Positions 48,418-58,063 of a stretch of 64,000 bases of DNA are shown here, in pieces (positions within the stretch are counted from its first letter, which is position 1; each line of letters opens with the position of its first letter). This DNA comes from Pseudomonas baetica (GTDB lineage Bacteria; Pseudomonadota; Gammaproteobacteria; Pseudomonadales; Pseudomonadaceae): the NCBI RefSeq assembly GCF_019733355.1, contig NZ_JAIHLQ010000002.1, positions 186,001 through 250,000 of the forward strand, in the 5' to 3' direction. The translations under genes were made by a program, and so were the position numbers. Under the pieces are notes generated by a model, which saw nothing but the letters and a program-made list of their open reading frames with translations, was not told the DNA's origin and did not search any database.

Positions 48418-50574
48418 TTACGACACGTGCGGCTGCGATCCAGCCTCAAACGGCCATCCCCAGTGAGCCGAGTCGGGTTCCACAAGCTGATGAAAATGTT
48501 CCGAAATCGACTCTACCAACCCGGCATCACTAAGCAGGTCCAGCCCTGGATAGGGCCTGCCGTTGTAGTCCCCGGTATGTGTCAGCACTTTCTCGACACT
48601 GCCACTTTCCTCGTAAAGCTTCCTTATCCCAAGGCACTCCTGTTCCTTACTGTCGGTCGAGCGCAGGGCGTAATGAATGGCCAATGCGGCACCGAACTCC
48701 AGGGCGGGCGTTTCGATTCCGTGTTTTCTGGCTAGATCGATGCTGCTCAGAATGCGCTCGTTGCGTTGCAATTTGCGCAGGGGGTCGCGGCCTACGCGTG
48801 CGCAAGGGTCCTTGAAGGAAGTCTTGCAGCGCTCCAAAAAGGTCTGAGCAAACGCGGCGACCGCCTCGTTCATCTGCGCATTGTCTGCCAACAAGGCGGG
48901 AGCAACCTCCTGGCGGATCAGCCGCTCGGCCAAAGCGCTTACACGCGAGTCCCCCATGCCTTGGCCCACCCACGAATATCCCAGCAGGCTGGCATACCAG
49001 GCAATAATCGCGTGAGGACCGTTCCAAAGACGATTCTTGATGACCTGGATCTGGGCAATGTCATCTACGGTTTTCACTTGGCGCAGTCGCTCCAGCAGAT
49101 CGCTGCCGCGTTCCACATACAGAGGCATATCCGGCTCGCTGTTGAACAGGATCAAATGCATCTGGTTAAGTGCGCTGCTGGACTGGGCGAACGGGCGAAA
49201 GCGACCAATCAGCCGTTCGTATTCAGGTACCGGAGTGGCAAGCTTGGGTACCATGCTCGGTTCCTCGTCCATGCTGTTCTGGAACATTTGCGACTTGATT
49301 CGCAGTTGTCGCAGCAGGGCATCTTTGCTGATCTTGGAGACGATTCGGCTGACAACGGTTTCGGCAAAGTGGGTCTTGTTCAGGATCTGCTGGCAGATTT
49401 CCACAGAGCACAGCAGCGCCAATTCCGCTTCGACGTGTCGGCGAACGAAGGCGGCGCCACCCACTTTGTTCAACACGATCAAAATGGTTAGTTCGCGGCC
49501 GCGGCGTTCAAAGCGTCGCAGCAGTCCCTTGGCGATCACCCCAGCTTGTTTGCGGATGGCTTGCTCAGGCAGGCTGAGACCAACGATTTCAGCGACGTCA
49601 TACATGTCGATCACCGCTTCGGCGTCGTCCATATCGATCATTCTGAGGTTTTCGATGGTCTGGTCGAAGGACGTGGCACCGTAACGCACGCTGAACCGAC
49701 CGAAGGCGTCGACCGTCTCGCGCAGCATCCGCGAGCGGGTCGCGGCAATGATTTCACAGGGCCGGGTGTAGCCGTCCCAGTGGGAGAACACTTGCGTCAA
49801 GTAGCCACCACCGATCGCACCGAAACCATGAATACCCACGCGGAACTGGTTCAGCGCCTGGGGGAAAGGCTCGCTCAGTTCAGGTGTGCCCAAGTGGGGA
49901 ATGCACTCGCTGATGTCTGCGAGAAACTCGTGCATGCTGCCATAAGCCTTGAGCGCGCCGGCTTTGACCTCAGTGGCAGGTGGTTTGATGTCTTCGATCA
50001 GGATCGGTTGACCTTCGGCACGGATCGCCGACAGCAGGCCGTTTTCAGAGTCTTCGACCATGAAACAACTGCCAGGCGCGCAATTGAGGGCACTGGCTGC
50101 GCGCAAGAAAATCTCGGGATGGGGCTTGCCTTGGCTGACTTCATCGCCACACACGGTAATGTCGAAGTACTTGAGCACGTTCGCATTGATCAGGTATTCC
50201 TCGGCGATGGCTCGGCGGCTTGAGGTGGCGACTGCCATGGTCAGGCCGCATTTGCGCAACCGCTCCAGCACCTCCAGCAAGCCCGCTTTGATGGGGACGC
50301 CGTGATCACGCACGTACTCCAGTTCTAGCTCATCGGCCCGCTGGCGGATCTGCGCGTAGGGGAAATCTTCACCGTTATGCGCCTTCGCGAGCGCTTCGGC
50401 CTTCTTCGCGCTCAGGCCCAGTGAGCCGATCAAGGTTTCCTCGCTGAGCGGCTTGCCAAAAATTTCTTTGGACGCTTGTTTGAGGGTTCTGAAGCGCAGG
50501 CGCTCAGTGTCAAACATGGTGCCATCCATATCGAAGATGGCGCTGAGTATTCTCTTCCCCTGGAAAAAAATCAT
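48418..50574 (-). CDS. mtlD: Bifunctional mannitol-1-phosphate dehydrogenase/phosphatase
   Basis: 718 residues, a two-domain fusion. Residues ~10-225 are a HAD phosphatase (nucleophile Asp15 in DMDGT, Thr/Ser at MAVATSSRRA, Lys in QGKPHPEIF, acidic pair MVEDSENG). Residues ~243-700 are a long-chain mannitol dehydrogenase with Rossmann motif GIHGFGAIGGG (247-257) and catalytic KNRLWNGPH. The same architecture in Acinetobacter MtlD makes mannitol from fructose 6-phosphate via mannitol 1-phosphate, as an osmolyte. I infer mannitol synthesis for osmotic protection. The gene is monocistronic with ~1.1 kb free upstream. Confidence 0.85.
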   Translation of the reverse strand: MIFFQGKRILSAIFDMDGTMFDTERLRFRTLKQASKEIFGKPLSEETLIGSLGLSAKKAEALAKAHNGEDFPYAQIRQRADELELEYVRDHGVPIKAGLLEVLERLRKCGLTMAVATSSRRAIAEEYLINANVLKYFDITVCGDEVSQGKPHPEIFLRAASALNCAPGSCFMVEDSENGLLSAIRAEGQPILIEDIKPPATEVKAGALKAYGSMHEFLADISECIPHLGTPELSEPFPQALNQFRVGIHGFGAIGGGYLTQVFSHWDGYTRPCEIIAATRSRMLRETVDAFGRFSVRYGATSFDQTIENLRMIDMDDAEAVIDMYDVAEIVGLSLPEQAIRKQAGVIAKGLLRRFERRGRELTILIVLNKVGGAAFVRRHVEAELALLCSVEICQQILNKTHFAETVVSRIVSKISKDALLRQLRIKSQMFQNSMDEEPSMVPKLATPVPEYERLIGRFRPFAQSSSALNQMHLILFNSEPDMPLYVERGSDLLERLRQVKTVDDIAQIQVIKNRLWNGPHAIIAWYASLLGYSWVGQGMGDSRVSALAERLIRQEVAPALLADNAQMNEAVAAFAQTFLERCKTSFKDPCARVGRDPLRKLQRNERILSSIDLARKHGIETPALEFGAALAIHYALRSTDSKEQECLGIRKLYEESGSVEKVLTHTGDYNGRPYPGLDLLSDAGLVESISEHFHQLVEPDSAHWGWPFEAGSQPHVS

Positions 50575-51708
50575 TGGCTGATGCTCCTTGTAACGTGGGA
50601 ACGCTCACAACCGGTCAACCTCGTGTAGGAGGCGGTGCGGCAGCATTCTGTCGTGACCCGAAGTTGACGCCGTTTGAGGCTGGATGCCGACCGGTCTGTG
50701 TTTCACTCAAGTGAGTGATGAATTCAGATAGAAAAAGCCAGGCGAGCAGAACTCACCGTGACGAACCACAACGTGGTGGCGCCAGTTCAGTGACTATCGA
50801 TCAGAAGGGCAGGCGGAGGGACGTAACGATGGCGCCGATAGGCGTAGCTGCCAGACAATCGAGTTGGCATGCAGTGTGAAGCGGAGTGTGTGGAGCGCTG
50901 AATAACGGACCCTGTGGCTACATTCAAGTAGTGTTTGACGTAAGGCCCACAGTGCGCAATCAGGGATGCATACAGTGGGCCGGACTGGCGATTGATGTGT
51001 GTGACTCCATGCATACGGCTTGATAACTTCCTACGAATTGGCTAGTCGTTTTTTAGCAATAGCATGTAGGAGACGCCTAAATCAAGGACGCTGGCCATGC
51101 AGTCGGAACATCAATTGAGTTTGCAGTGAACGGTTTGGCCATCTATTCAGACTGCTTGCGTTTGTCGATGGAACTGGGTGATCACGCGCTTTCGCTCGGC
51201 TTGCAGTGAGGTTTCATGATGTTTTAACGATAAGTTTTATTTTTTTTTGAAACGTATAAACCCCCAGACCACAAGGCCTGGCGCCATGCCCCTTGGACAG
51301 GTTGGCGCATCCCGTTGCAGCTCAAGCGGTTGCGCTGAAACGTTTCGAGTGCGATAAAAAAAAGGGAAACGACACGAGAATTGTAAAAAAGATGATTTTC
51401 GAACGCGTATTCACTCTTCAAAATCCGCTCCCCTCAGCGGAAATTCTTGCCGTTCAACCTCATAGAGGCCATTTCATTCGGTATCGCCAACGCCGTGCTG
51501 TAACAAAGGACCGGACCCATGAGAAATCCATCCACTGCGAACGCTCAGCTCGCCGAGAAAACCAGTATCCCTTACCCCGGGAGCTTCGTCGGCCTGACTG
51601 ACGTGATCTCTGCGCTGCAAACCGGCCTGTATGCGCTGAGGGCGCTGATGACAAAATCTCTGCACGATCCAGCGCCCGGCATGCGTCCTGCTTCCACCTT
51701 TGTCCGCA
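50575..51708. other. Long intergenic region, probably decayed DNA
   Basis: No convincing gene in 1134 bases. It contains the mtlD-like promoter region, a T-rich tract near 51238-51250, a LacI-type palindrome at 51336-51347, and a 69-codon frame at 51519-51728 (MRNPSTANAQLAEKTSIPYP) that runs into the end of the next gene and may be the start of a lost gene. Confidence 0.45.
51336..51347. promoter_or_regulatory. Orphan LacI/FruR-type operator
   Basis: TGAAACGTTTCG carries the palindromic core GAAACGTTTC typical of LacI/GalR-family operators such as FruR/Cra in pseudomonads. No matching regulator or intact sugar gene adjoins it, so it may be a relic. Confidence 0.45.
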
Positions 51709-52824
51709 TCAGACCTCGCCGACATTGAACCAGCGCTGTTCCCGCGCCGCCATTCGAATGGCTGTCGCCAGTCGCTCGACTTCCAGGGCTTGTTCGAAAT
51801 CAGTGCCGGCTTGTCCTTGGCCGGCCAGGGCCATGATCAGCTCATGAACCTCCAGCGTCTTCAACTCGTTGTAACCCAACTGATGCCCCGGCGCCGGACT
51901 GAACGCTGCGTAACCGGGCAGGTTCGGCCCGGCCAGTAAACGCTGGAAACCGTCCTGGCCTGCACGGCACAGGCGTAATTCATTCAAGCGCTCCTGGTCG
52001 AACGTCAGGGTCCCGTGTGTGCCACTGATCTCGAAGCTCAGATGATTCTTGTAGCCATGCTTGAGCCAACTGCTGCTGAAGGTTCCACGCGCGCCGCTGA
52101 CGAAGCGCAGCAATGCATGCGTCTGATCGTCGACGGCAATTGTGCGTTGTTGCTGACTACCGGCGGTGGTGGGGCGCTGGCGGTGCACGGTCTGGGAGTC
52201 GGCGCAGACCGCTTCGACATTCCCCATCAGGTAGCGCGCCATGCCCAGCAAGTGGCTACCCAGATCCGCTAATGCGCCACCGGCATGTTCGGCTTCACAG
52301 CGCCATGACCAGGGGGACGCGGGATCGGCCATGAAGTCTTCGCTGAATTCGCCTTGAAAACTGATGATCTCGCCCAGTTTGCCGCTCTGAATCAACTCCC
52401 GGGCCAGCCCGATGATCGGGTTGTGCTGGTAGTTGTAGCCGACACGGGTGACGACGCCGGCATCCTTGGCCGCCAGGTGCATGGCATTGGCTTGTTCAAG
52501 GTTAACCGCCAGCGGTTTTTCGCAGTACACAGCCTTGCCTGCGGCAATAGCGGACATGGCCATCGGGTAGTGCAGGTGGTTGGGCGTGGTGATGGCGATC
52601 AGGTTTACTTTGGGATCGTCGATTAATGGCTGCCAATCGCCATAGGCCTGCTCAAAGCCCCAGGCAGTGGCGCATGCTTGCGCACGAACGTGATCGGCGT
52701 CCGCCAGGGCGGCCAGGCGAAGTGTGAAGGGCAGTTCGAAGGCCGCACTGACGTTGCGAAAGGCCAAGGCATGGGCGCGGCCCATGAAACCTGTGCCTAT
52801 CAGTCCGATTCCGAGTTCGCGCAT
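51709..52824 (-). CDS. Gfo/Idh/MocA oxidoreductase
   Basis: 371 residues. N-terminal Rossmann motif GIGLIGTGFMGRAHALAF, the EKPLA signature (YCEKPLAVN, ~residues 98-106), catalytic-type lysine and histidine region (SWRCEAEHAGGALADLGSHL). The family oxidises or epimerises polyols and sugars using NAD(P). It diverges from the regulator and iol operon but has a matching AT-rich palindrome upstream, so I infer that it acts on another inositol isomer or a derived sugar. Confidence 0.85.
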   Translation of the reverse strand: MRELGIGLIGTGFMGRAHALAFRNVSAAFELPFTLRLAALADADHVRAQACATAWGFEQAYGDWQPLIDDPKVNLIAITTPNHLHYPMAMSAIAAGKAVYCEKPLAVNLEQANAMHLAAKDAGVVTRVGYNYQHNPIIGLARELIQSGKLGEIISFQGEFSEDFMADPASPWSWRCEAEHAGGALADLGSHLLGMARYLMGNVEAVCADSQTVHRQRPTTAGSQQQRTIAVDDQTHALLRFVSGARGTFSSSWLKHGYKNHLSFEISGTHGTLTFDQERLNELRLCRAGQDGFQRLLAGPNLPGYAAFSPAPGHQLGYNELKTLEVHELIMALAGQGQAGTDFEQALEVERLATAIRMAAREQRWFNVGEV

Positions 52825-52866
52825 GGCAGGATCCTCTAAATTCTTGTTTTCAGAGAATCAGCTTAT

Positions 52867-52908
52867 AGAATAATTATTCTTTATTGGCAATTAATGGAAT
52901 AAATATTT
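52867..52908. promoter_or_regulatory. Probable RpiR operators upstream of oxidoreductase
   Basis: The perfect palindrome AGAATAATTATTCT (52867-52880) and a half-like GGAATAAATATTT (52896-52908) lie between the oxidoreductase start and the regulator gene. They resemble GGAATAATTATT at 54106-54117 before iolC. Confidence 0.65.
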
Positions 52909-52984
52909 ACAGGTGGGTGCGCAGGCGCTGCCAGCGATGGGGTAGGGAGGGCGTTACGTGCGCAGCCGTAACGCCACGTCTCGA

Positions 52985-53905
52985 TCAGTCTTCGAACCCG
53001 ACCTGCTCGTGAATATCATCGACCTTCAACTCCAGTCGATACGCCACGGCGATAAACAGCGCCTGGCACAGGCACAGGGTCGCACTCAATGAGCGGAACG
53101 CAAATGAACTGCCTTCGTTGACCAGCAGCAGGGTGTTGGCGCGCTTGGCCAAGGGCGAGAGATTGCTGTCGGTGATGATCAGGGTTTTCGCCTGTTGATG
53201 CTGGGCGATACGCAGGCAATGCTGAGTTTCCTTGCCGTATGGCGTGAAGCTGATAGCGATCACCAGGTCATTGGCGCGCACGCTGCGCATTTGCTCGCGG
53301 TAGCTGCCGCCGAGCCCCGAGACCAGGTGGATTCGTTTGTTGGTGTGTTGCAGGTTGTAGACCAGGTAATCGGCTACCGCGAACGAACGGCGCACGCCGA
53401 CCACGTAGATGTTGTCCGCATTCACCACCATGTCCACGGCCTTGTCGAAGGCCTGGTCATCGAGCTCCAGTCCCAGTCGTTCGATGCCCGACAGGGTTGC
53501 GTTGATGCACTCGCGCGCCAGGTCGCCGCCGCTGGCTTTCTGCGATTTGTTGGCGATCATGCTGCGAATACGCTGCTGGTAGTTCTGCACCGGCGTGGTT
53601 TTGTGGGTATACGCCTCGCGGAACAACGCCTGCATTTCGCTGAAGCCGCTGAAGCCGAAACGCTGGGAAAACCGCACGATGGCCGACGGGTGCACTTCGC
53701 ACTCGCGGGCAATGTCGCTGATGCGGTCGACCATGATCCGGTCGCTTTGCTGGCTCATGTAACTGGCGATGCGTTTGAGCTGGCGCGGCAGGCTGTCGTA
53801 TTCATTGGTGATCAGCTGCAGCAGACGCTCGGCATTGATCGGGGGGCTGGTGAGATCGCTCTCGGGCGTGCTCTCGGTCGTAGCCGGCTGATCGGTGCGG
53901 GACAT
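52985..53905 (-). CDS. iolR: RpiR-family regulator, probable inositol repressor
   Basis: 306 residues. Residues ~30-105 are an RpiR-type HTH (LPRQLKRIASYMSQQSDRIM, ISDIARECEVHPSAIVRFSQ, RFGFSGFSEMQALFREAY). Residues ~150-285 are a SIS sugar-phosphate-binding domain (NIYVVGVRRSFAVADYLVYN, LVIAISFTPYGKETQHCLRI). It likely senses an inositol catabolic intermediate and represses the iol operon and the oxidoreductase gene. Divergent from iolC with ~309 bases between. Confidence 0.82.
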   Translation of the reverse strand: MSRTDQPATTESTPESDLTSPPINAERLLQLITNEYDSLPRQLKRIASYMSQQSDRIMVDRISDIARECEVHPSAIVRFSQRFGFSGFSEMQALFREAYTHKTTPVQNYQQRIRSMIANKSQKASGGDLARECINATLSGIERLGLELDDQAFDKAVDMVVNADNIYVVGVRRSFAVADYLVYNLQHTNKRIHLVSGLGGSYREQMRSVRANDLVIAISFTPYGKETQHCLRIAQHQQAKTLIITDSNLSPLAKRANTLLLVNEGSSFAFRSLSATLCLCQALFIAVAYRLELKVDDIHEQVGFED

Positions 53906-54214
53906 AGGGAATCCTTCAGGCTGTTCTTATAGGGACGATTTTTCACTTCGTCCCCTGGCAATAGGTTTGCAGTGCGCAGTCTACAGGGTAGGCAAGAACA
54001 AAATCTTGAGCTTGCAGTCGTGCGAAGCGTGCTGAAACGATGCACGGTCTCTGGAACGCTTGTACCGGAGCTTGTTAGAAAAAATATTCCACGTAAAAAT
54101 TATTTGGAATAATTATTGATTGTTCGGTCCCGGTCGTTTTAGTCTGCATCCACCAAGAGTGTTCGGCGCGGTCATCGTCCTGAGCACAGGCTGATAAAAA
54201 TAACAGGAGCCAGC
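53906..54214. other. iolR-iolC divergent control region
   Basis: No gene. It holds the control sites for the iol operon (54079-54117) and a GC-normal stretch on the regulator side in which I cannot fix a promoter. Confidence 0.6.
54079..54117. promoter_or_regulatory. Probable IolR operators before iolC
   Basis: GAAAAAATATTCC (54078-54090) and GGAATAATTATT (54106-54117) face each other about 100 bases upstream of iolC. The core GGAATAATTATT is shared with 52867-52908. Confidence 0.6.
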
Positions 54215-56152
54215 ATGGGCCAGACTCGTTTTGCCAGTGGACGTCAGTTGGATCTGATTTGCCTGGGGCGCCTTGGCGTCGACCTCTATGCGCAGCAAGT
54301 CGGCGCGCGGTTGGAAGATGTTTCAAGTTTCGCCAAATACCTCGGCGGATCGTCCGCCAACATCGCTTTCGGTACGGCTCGATTGGGCCTCAAGTCGGCG
54401 ATGCTGAGCCGGGTAGGAGACGACCATATGGGCCGCTTCCTGGTGGAATCCCTGGCCCGCGAAGGTTGTGACGTCAGTGGCATCAAAGTCGATCCGGAGC
54501 GCCTGACCGCCATGGTCCTGCTGGGCCTCAAGGATCGCGAAACCTTTCCATTGGTCTTCTACCGCGAAAACTGCGCCGACATGGCGTTGCGGGCTGAAGA
54601 CATCAGCGAAGCCTTCATCGCTTCCAGCAAAGCCTTGCTGATTACCGGCACCCACTTCTCCACCGATGGCGTCTACAAGGCGAGCATCCAGGCGCTGGAT
54701 CATGCCGAGAAACACAACGTCAAACGGGTGCTGGACATCGACTATCGCCCAGTGCTCTGGGGGCTGGCCGGCAAGGCTGACGGGGAAACACGCTTCGTCG
54801 CCGATCAGAGCGTCAGTCAGCACGTGCAAAAAATCCTCCCGCGTTTTGACCTGATCGTCGGCACTGAAGAGGAGTTTCTGATGGCTGGCGGCTCCGAGAA
54901 TTTGCTCACGGCGTTACGCAATGTCCGCCGGCTGAGCGCTGCAACGTTGGTGGTCAAACTCGGCCCGCAAGGTTGCACGGTGATTCATGGCGTGATCCCG
55001 GTTCGTCTCGAAGACGGCGCCATTTATCCAGGCGTGCGAGTGGAGGTGCTCAATGTGTTGGGTGCCGGCGACGCCTTTATGTCGGGCTTGCTCAGTGGTT
55101 GGCTGGAGGATGCGAGCGACGAGCGCTGCTGTCAGTTGGCCAATGCCTGTGGTGGTCTCGTGGTTTCACGCCACGCTTGCGCCCCGGCCATGCCGACCCG
55201 CGCCGAACTCGACTATCTGTTTAACAGCCCGGTGCCGATTACCCGGCCGGATCAGGATGGGGTGTTGCAACGCCTGCATCAGGTCAGCGTGCCGCGCAAA
55301 CAATGGAAGCAACTGTTCATTTTTGCTTTCGACCATCGCGGGCAATTGGTGGAACTGGCGCACAAGGGCGGTCGCGACCTGAGCGCGATTGGCGAACTCA
55401 AGCAACTCTTTATCAAAGCCGTGGAGCGGGTCGAAGCTGATTTGCACAAGCAAGGTATCGAGGCCGATGTCGGGTTGCTGGCCGATCAACGCTTTGGCCA
55501 GGACTCGCTGAACGCTGCCACTGGCCGTGGCTGGTGGGTAGCGCGACCGGTGGAAGTGCAAGGTTCGCGTCCATTGGCTTTCGAGCATGGTCGCTCCATT
55601 GGCAGCAACCTGATCGCCTGGCCGCAGGAGCAAATCATCAAGTGCCTGGTGCAATTCCACCCCGACGACGAGCCGTTGCTGCGACTGGAACAGGAAGCGC
55701 AGATCAAGGGTTTGTATCAGGCATCCCAGGTCAGCGGTCATGAACTGCTGCTGGAAATCATCCCACCCACTGATCATCCCTCGCCCCATCCAGACGTGTT
55801 GTATCGCGCCCTCAAACGGCTCTACAACCTGGGTATTTATCCGGCCTGGTGGAAAATCGAAGCGCAGAGCGCTGAGGAGTGGAAGCAACTCGACGAACTG
55901 ATTCAGGCGCGTGATCCGTATTGCCGAGGCGTGGTTTTGCTGGGGCTGAATGCGCCGACAGCAGCCCTGGCCAAAGGGTTTCAACAGGCCAGCCAGAGCC
56001 AGACTTGCCGTGGTTTCGCCGTGGGCCGGACGATTTTCCAAGAGCCGAGCCGCGCGTGGATGGCGGGTGAAATCGACGATGAAGCGCTGATCCGCCAGGT
56101 GCAGGACACGTTTGTCGAACTGATCGATGCCTGGCGCACAGCCCGAAGCTGA
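54215..56152 (+). CDS. iolC: IolC kinase fused to DUF2090 aldolase
   Basis: 645 residues with CAGGAG upstream. Residues ~8-325 are a PfkB-type sugar kinase (LGGSSANIAFG; C-terminal anion-hole motif NVLGAGDAFMSGLLSG) that phosphorylates 2-deoxy-5-keto-gluconate. Residues ~330-640 form a DUF2090 domain (FIFAFDHRGQLVELAHKG, VGLLADQRFGQDSL, LLEIIPPTDHPSPHPDVLYR), associated with cleaving the phosphate to dihydroxyacetone phosphate and malonate semialdehyde. The fusion makes a separate IolJ unnecessary. First gene of the catabolic operon. Confidence 0.93.
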   Translation: MGQTRFASGRQLDLICLGRLGVDLYAQQVGARLEDVSSFAKYLGGSSANIAFGTARLGLKSAMLSRVGDDHMGRFLVESLAREGCDVSGIKVDPERLTAMVLLGLKDRETFPLVFYRENCADMALRAEDISEAFIASSKALLITGTHFSTDGVYKASIQALDHAEKHNVKRVLDIDYRPVLWGLAGKADGETRFVADQSVSQHVQKILPRFDLIVGTEEEFLMAGGSENLLTALRNVRRLSAATLVVKLGPQGCTVIHGVIPVRLEDGAIYPGVRVEVLNVLGAGDAFMSGLLSGWLEDASDERCCQLANACGGLVVSRHACAPAMPTRAELDYLFNSPVPITRPDQDGVLQRLHQVSVPRKQWKQLFIFAFDHRGQLVELAHKGGRDLSAIGELKQLFIKAVERVEADLHKQGIEADVGLLADQRFGQDSLNAATGRGWWVARPVEVQGSRPLAFEHGRSIGSNLIAWPQEQIIKCLVQFHPDDEPLLRLEQEAQIKGLYQASQVSGHELLLEIIPPTDHPSPHPDVLYRALKRLYNLGIYPAWWKIEAQSAEEWKQLDELIQARDPYCRGVVLLGLNAPTAALAKGFQQASQSQTCRGFAVGRTIFQEPSRAWMAGEIDDEALIRQVQDTFVELIDAWRTARS

Positions 56153-56177
56153 TCATTTTCAATGTGTGAACACTGAA

Positions 56178-56270
56178 CCTGTGGGAGCGAGCTTGCTCGC
56201 GATAGCGGTCTGACAGTTACATCTATGTTGAATGTGCTGCCCTCATCGCGAGCAAGCTCGCTCCCACAGG
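56178..56270. repeat. REP pair (BIME) between iolC and iolE
   Basis: Perfect 26-base inverted arms (56178-56203 and 56245-56270) with the core TGTGGGAGCGAGCTTGCTCG, the Pseudomonas fluorescens-type REP, around a 41-base spacer. It may stabilise or end part of the iolC message. Confidence 0.9.
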
Positions 56271-56319
56271 GTTTTGTGTCGCTCTTACTGGTTAGGTAAA
56301 AACAATAAAAGGTGCAGCC

Positions 56320-57210
56320 ATGCCCGCTATTCGAATTGGCATCAACCCGATCTCCTGGAGCAACGACGACTTGCCGTCCCTCGGTGGCGAGACGCCGCTG
56401 AGCACCGCATTGAGCGAAGGCAAGGAAATCGGCTACGAAGGTTTCGAACTCAACGGCAAGTTCCCCAAAGACGCCAAGGGTGTCGGCGATGTACTGCGTC
56501 CCTACGACCTGGCGTTGGTGTCCGGCTGGTATTCCAGTCGTCTGGCCCGCCGTTCGGTGGCCGAAGAAATCGACGCCATCGGCAGCCATGTCGAACTGTT
56601 GGCGAAAAACGGCGCCAAGGTGCTGGTGTACGGTGAAGTCGCCGACTCCATTCAAGGCCAACGCATCCCGCTGGTTGAACGCCCGCGTTTTCACACCGAA
56701 CACGCCTGGCAGGAATACGCCGACAAGCTCACCGAACTGGCACGTTTCACCCTGTCCCAAGGCGTTCGCCTGGCCTATCACCATCACATGGGCGCTTACG
56801 TTGAATCCCCGGCCGACATCGACAAGTTGATGGCGCTGACCGGCAGTGAAGTCGGTTTGCTGTTCGATTCGGGCCATTGCTACATGGGGGGCGGCGAACC
56901 CCTGAAGGTGCTGGGCAAACACATCGAACGCATCTGCCATGTGCATTTCAAGGACGTGCGCAAACCGGTGGTGCAACTGGCGCGCAACAACCTGTGGAGT
57001 TTCCCGGACTGCATCATCAACGGGACGTTCACGGTGCCCGGCGATGGCGATATCAACTTCGGCGCCTTGCTCGACGTACTGCTGGCCGCCGATTACCACG
57101 GCTGGCTGGTGGTCGAAGCCGAACAGGACCCCGCGGTGGCGCCGAGTTATGTCTACGCCAAAAAAGGCTACGACACCCTGCGCACGCTGCTCGACGAGAG
57201 GACTGCATGA
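56320..57210 (+). CDS. iolE: Myo-inosose-2 dehydratase
   Basis: 296 residues. TIM-barrel fold of the IolE type: IRIGINPISWSNDDLPSLGG near the start, EIGYEGFELNGKFPKD, LAYHHHMGAYVESPADIDKL and FDSGHCYMGGGEPL with metal ligands, and DIVxRICHVHFKDVRKP-like HVHFKDVRK. It dehydrates scyllo-inosose to the diketone. Translation of iolB starts inside its stop region (ATGATGA). Confidence 0.95.
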   Translation: MPAIRIGINPISWSNDDLPSLGGETPLSTALSEGKEIGYEGFELNGKFPKDAKGVGDVLRPYDLALVSGWYSSRLARRSVAEEIDAIGSHVELLAKNGAKVLVYGEVADSIQGQRIPLVERPRFHTEHAWQEYADKLTELARFTLSQGVRLAYHHHMGAYVESPADIDKLMALTGSEVGLLFDSGHCYMGGGEPLKVLGKHIERICHVHFKDVRKPVVQLARNNLWSFPDCIINGTFTVPGDGDINFGALLDVLLAADYHGWLVVEAEQDPAVAPSYVYAKKGYDTLRTLLDERTA

Positions 57211-58019
57211 TGAGCCTGCTGGTCAAAAGCAATGCCCGTGGCCGGACCATGGTCGAGCTGGGTAAAGATGAGTTGGAGTACGTCGGTTTCGCCGCGTACC
57301 GCTTGAGTCTGGGCGAGACCCTGCCAGTGTCTGCCGGTGATAAAGAACTGTGCCTGGTGCTGCTCAGCGGCCGGGTCAGCATCAAGGGCGAAGCGCCGGG
57401 GCAGGGCGCGTTCGACTGGGACAACCTCGGCGATCGTCAGTCGGTGTTCGAAGACAAATCCCCGTTCGCCGCGTATTTGCCACCCGGCAGTCAGGCGCAA
57501 GTGGTCGCGCTCAGCGAAGCACAAATCGCGGTATGCGCCGCCCCCGGTTCCGCGAGCAGCGGCCTCGGCCCACGGCTGATCAAACCCGACACCATGAAGC
57601 GCAGCGTGCGCGGTAAAGGCGCCAACACCCGTTATGTCTGCGACATTCTGCCGGACACCGAACCGGCCCATTCGCTGCTGGTGGTGGAAGTGCGTACGCC
57701 GTCGGGTCACTCGTCCAGCTACCCGCCGCACAAGCACGACACCGACGATTTGCCGCACCAGAGTTTTCTTGAAGAAACCTATTACCACCAGATCAACCCG
57801 CCCCAGGGCTTCGTGTTCCAGCGGGTCTACACCGACGATCGCAGCATCGATCAGGCCATGGCCGTGGAAAACAGCGACCTTGTTGTCGTGCCCAAGGGTT
57901 ATCACCCGGTGAGTGTGCCGTACGGCTACGAGTCGTATTACCTGAATGTGATGGCCGGCCCGAAACGCGTCTGGCAGTTCCATAACGATCCGCAGCACAG
58001 TTGGCTGCTTGATCTGTGA
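57207..58019 (+). CDS. iolB: 5-deoxy-glucuronate isomerase
   Basis: 270 residues from the ATG at 57207 (269 if the adjacent ATG at 57210 is used), overlapping iolE by 4 bases. Bicupin fold, with metal-binding histidines in YPPHKHDTDDLPHQSFLEET and YYHQINPPQGFVFQRVYTDD, and GYHPVSVPYGYESYYLNVMA. Isomerises 5-deoxyglucuronate to 2-deoxy-5-keto-gluconate, the IolC substrate. Confidence 0.94.
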   Translation: MMSLLVKSNARGRTMVELGKDELEYVGFAAYRLSLGETLPVSAGDKELCLVLLSGRVSIKGEAPGQGAFDWDNLGDRQSVFEDKSPFAAYLPPGSQAQVVALSEAQIAVCAAPGSASSGLGPRLIKPDTMKRSVRGKGANTRYVCDILPDTEPAHSLLVVEVRTPSGHSSSYPPHKHDTDDLPHQSFLEETYYHQINPPQGFVFQRVYTDDRSIDQAMAVENSDLVVVPKGYHPVSVPYGYESYYLNVMAGPKRVWQFHNDPQHSWLLDL

Positions 58020-58063
58020 ACTGAAAAGCCCGAATTCCAACTTCTGCATGGAGAACACGATCA

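Noticed and set aside
51519..51728. 69-codon frame MRNPSTANAQL...
   Set aside because: Overlaps the end of the convergent oxidoreductase gene, lacks a clear family and ends without domain content; listed only as a possible relic.
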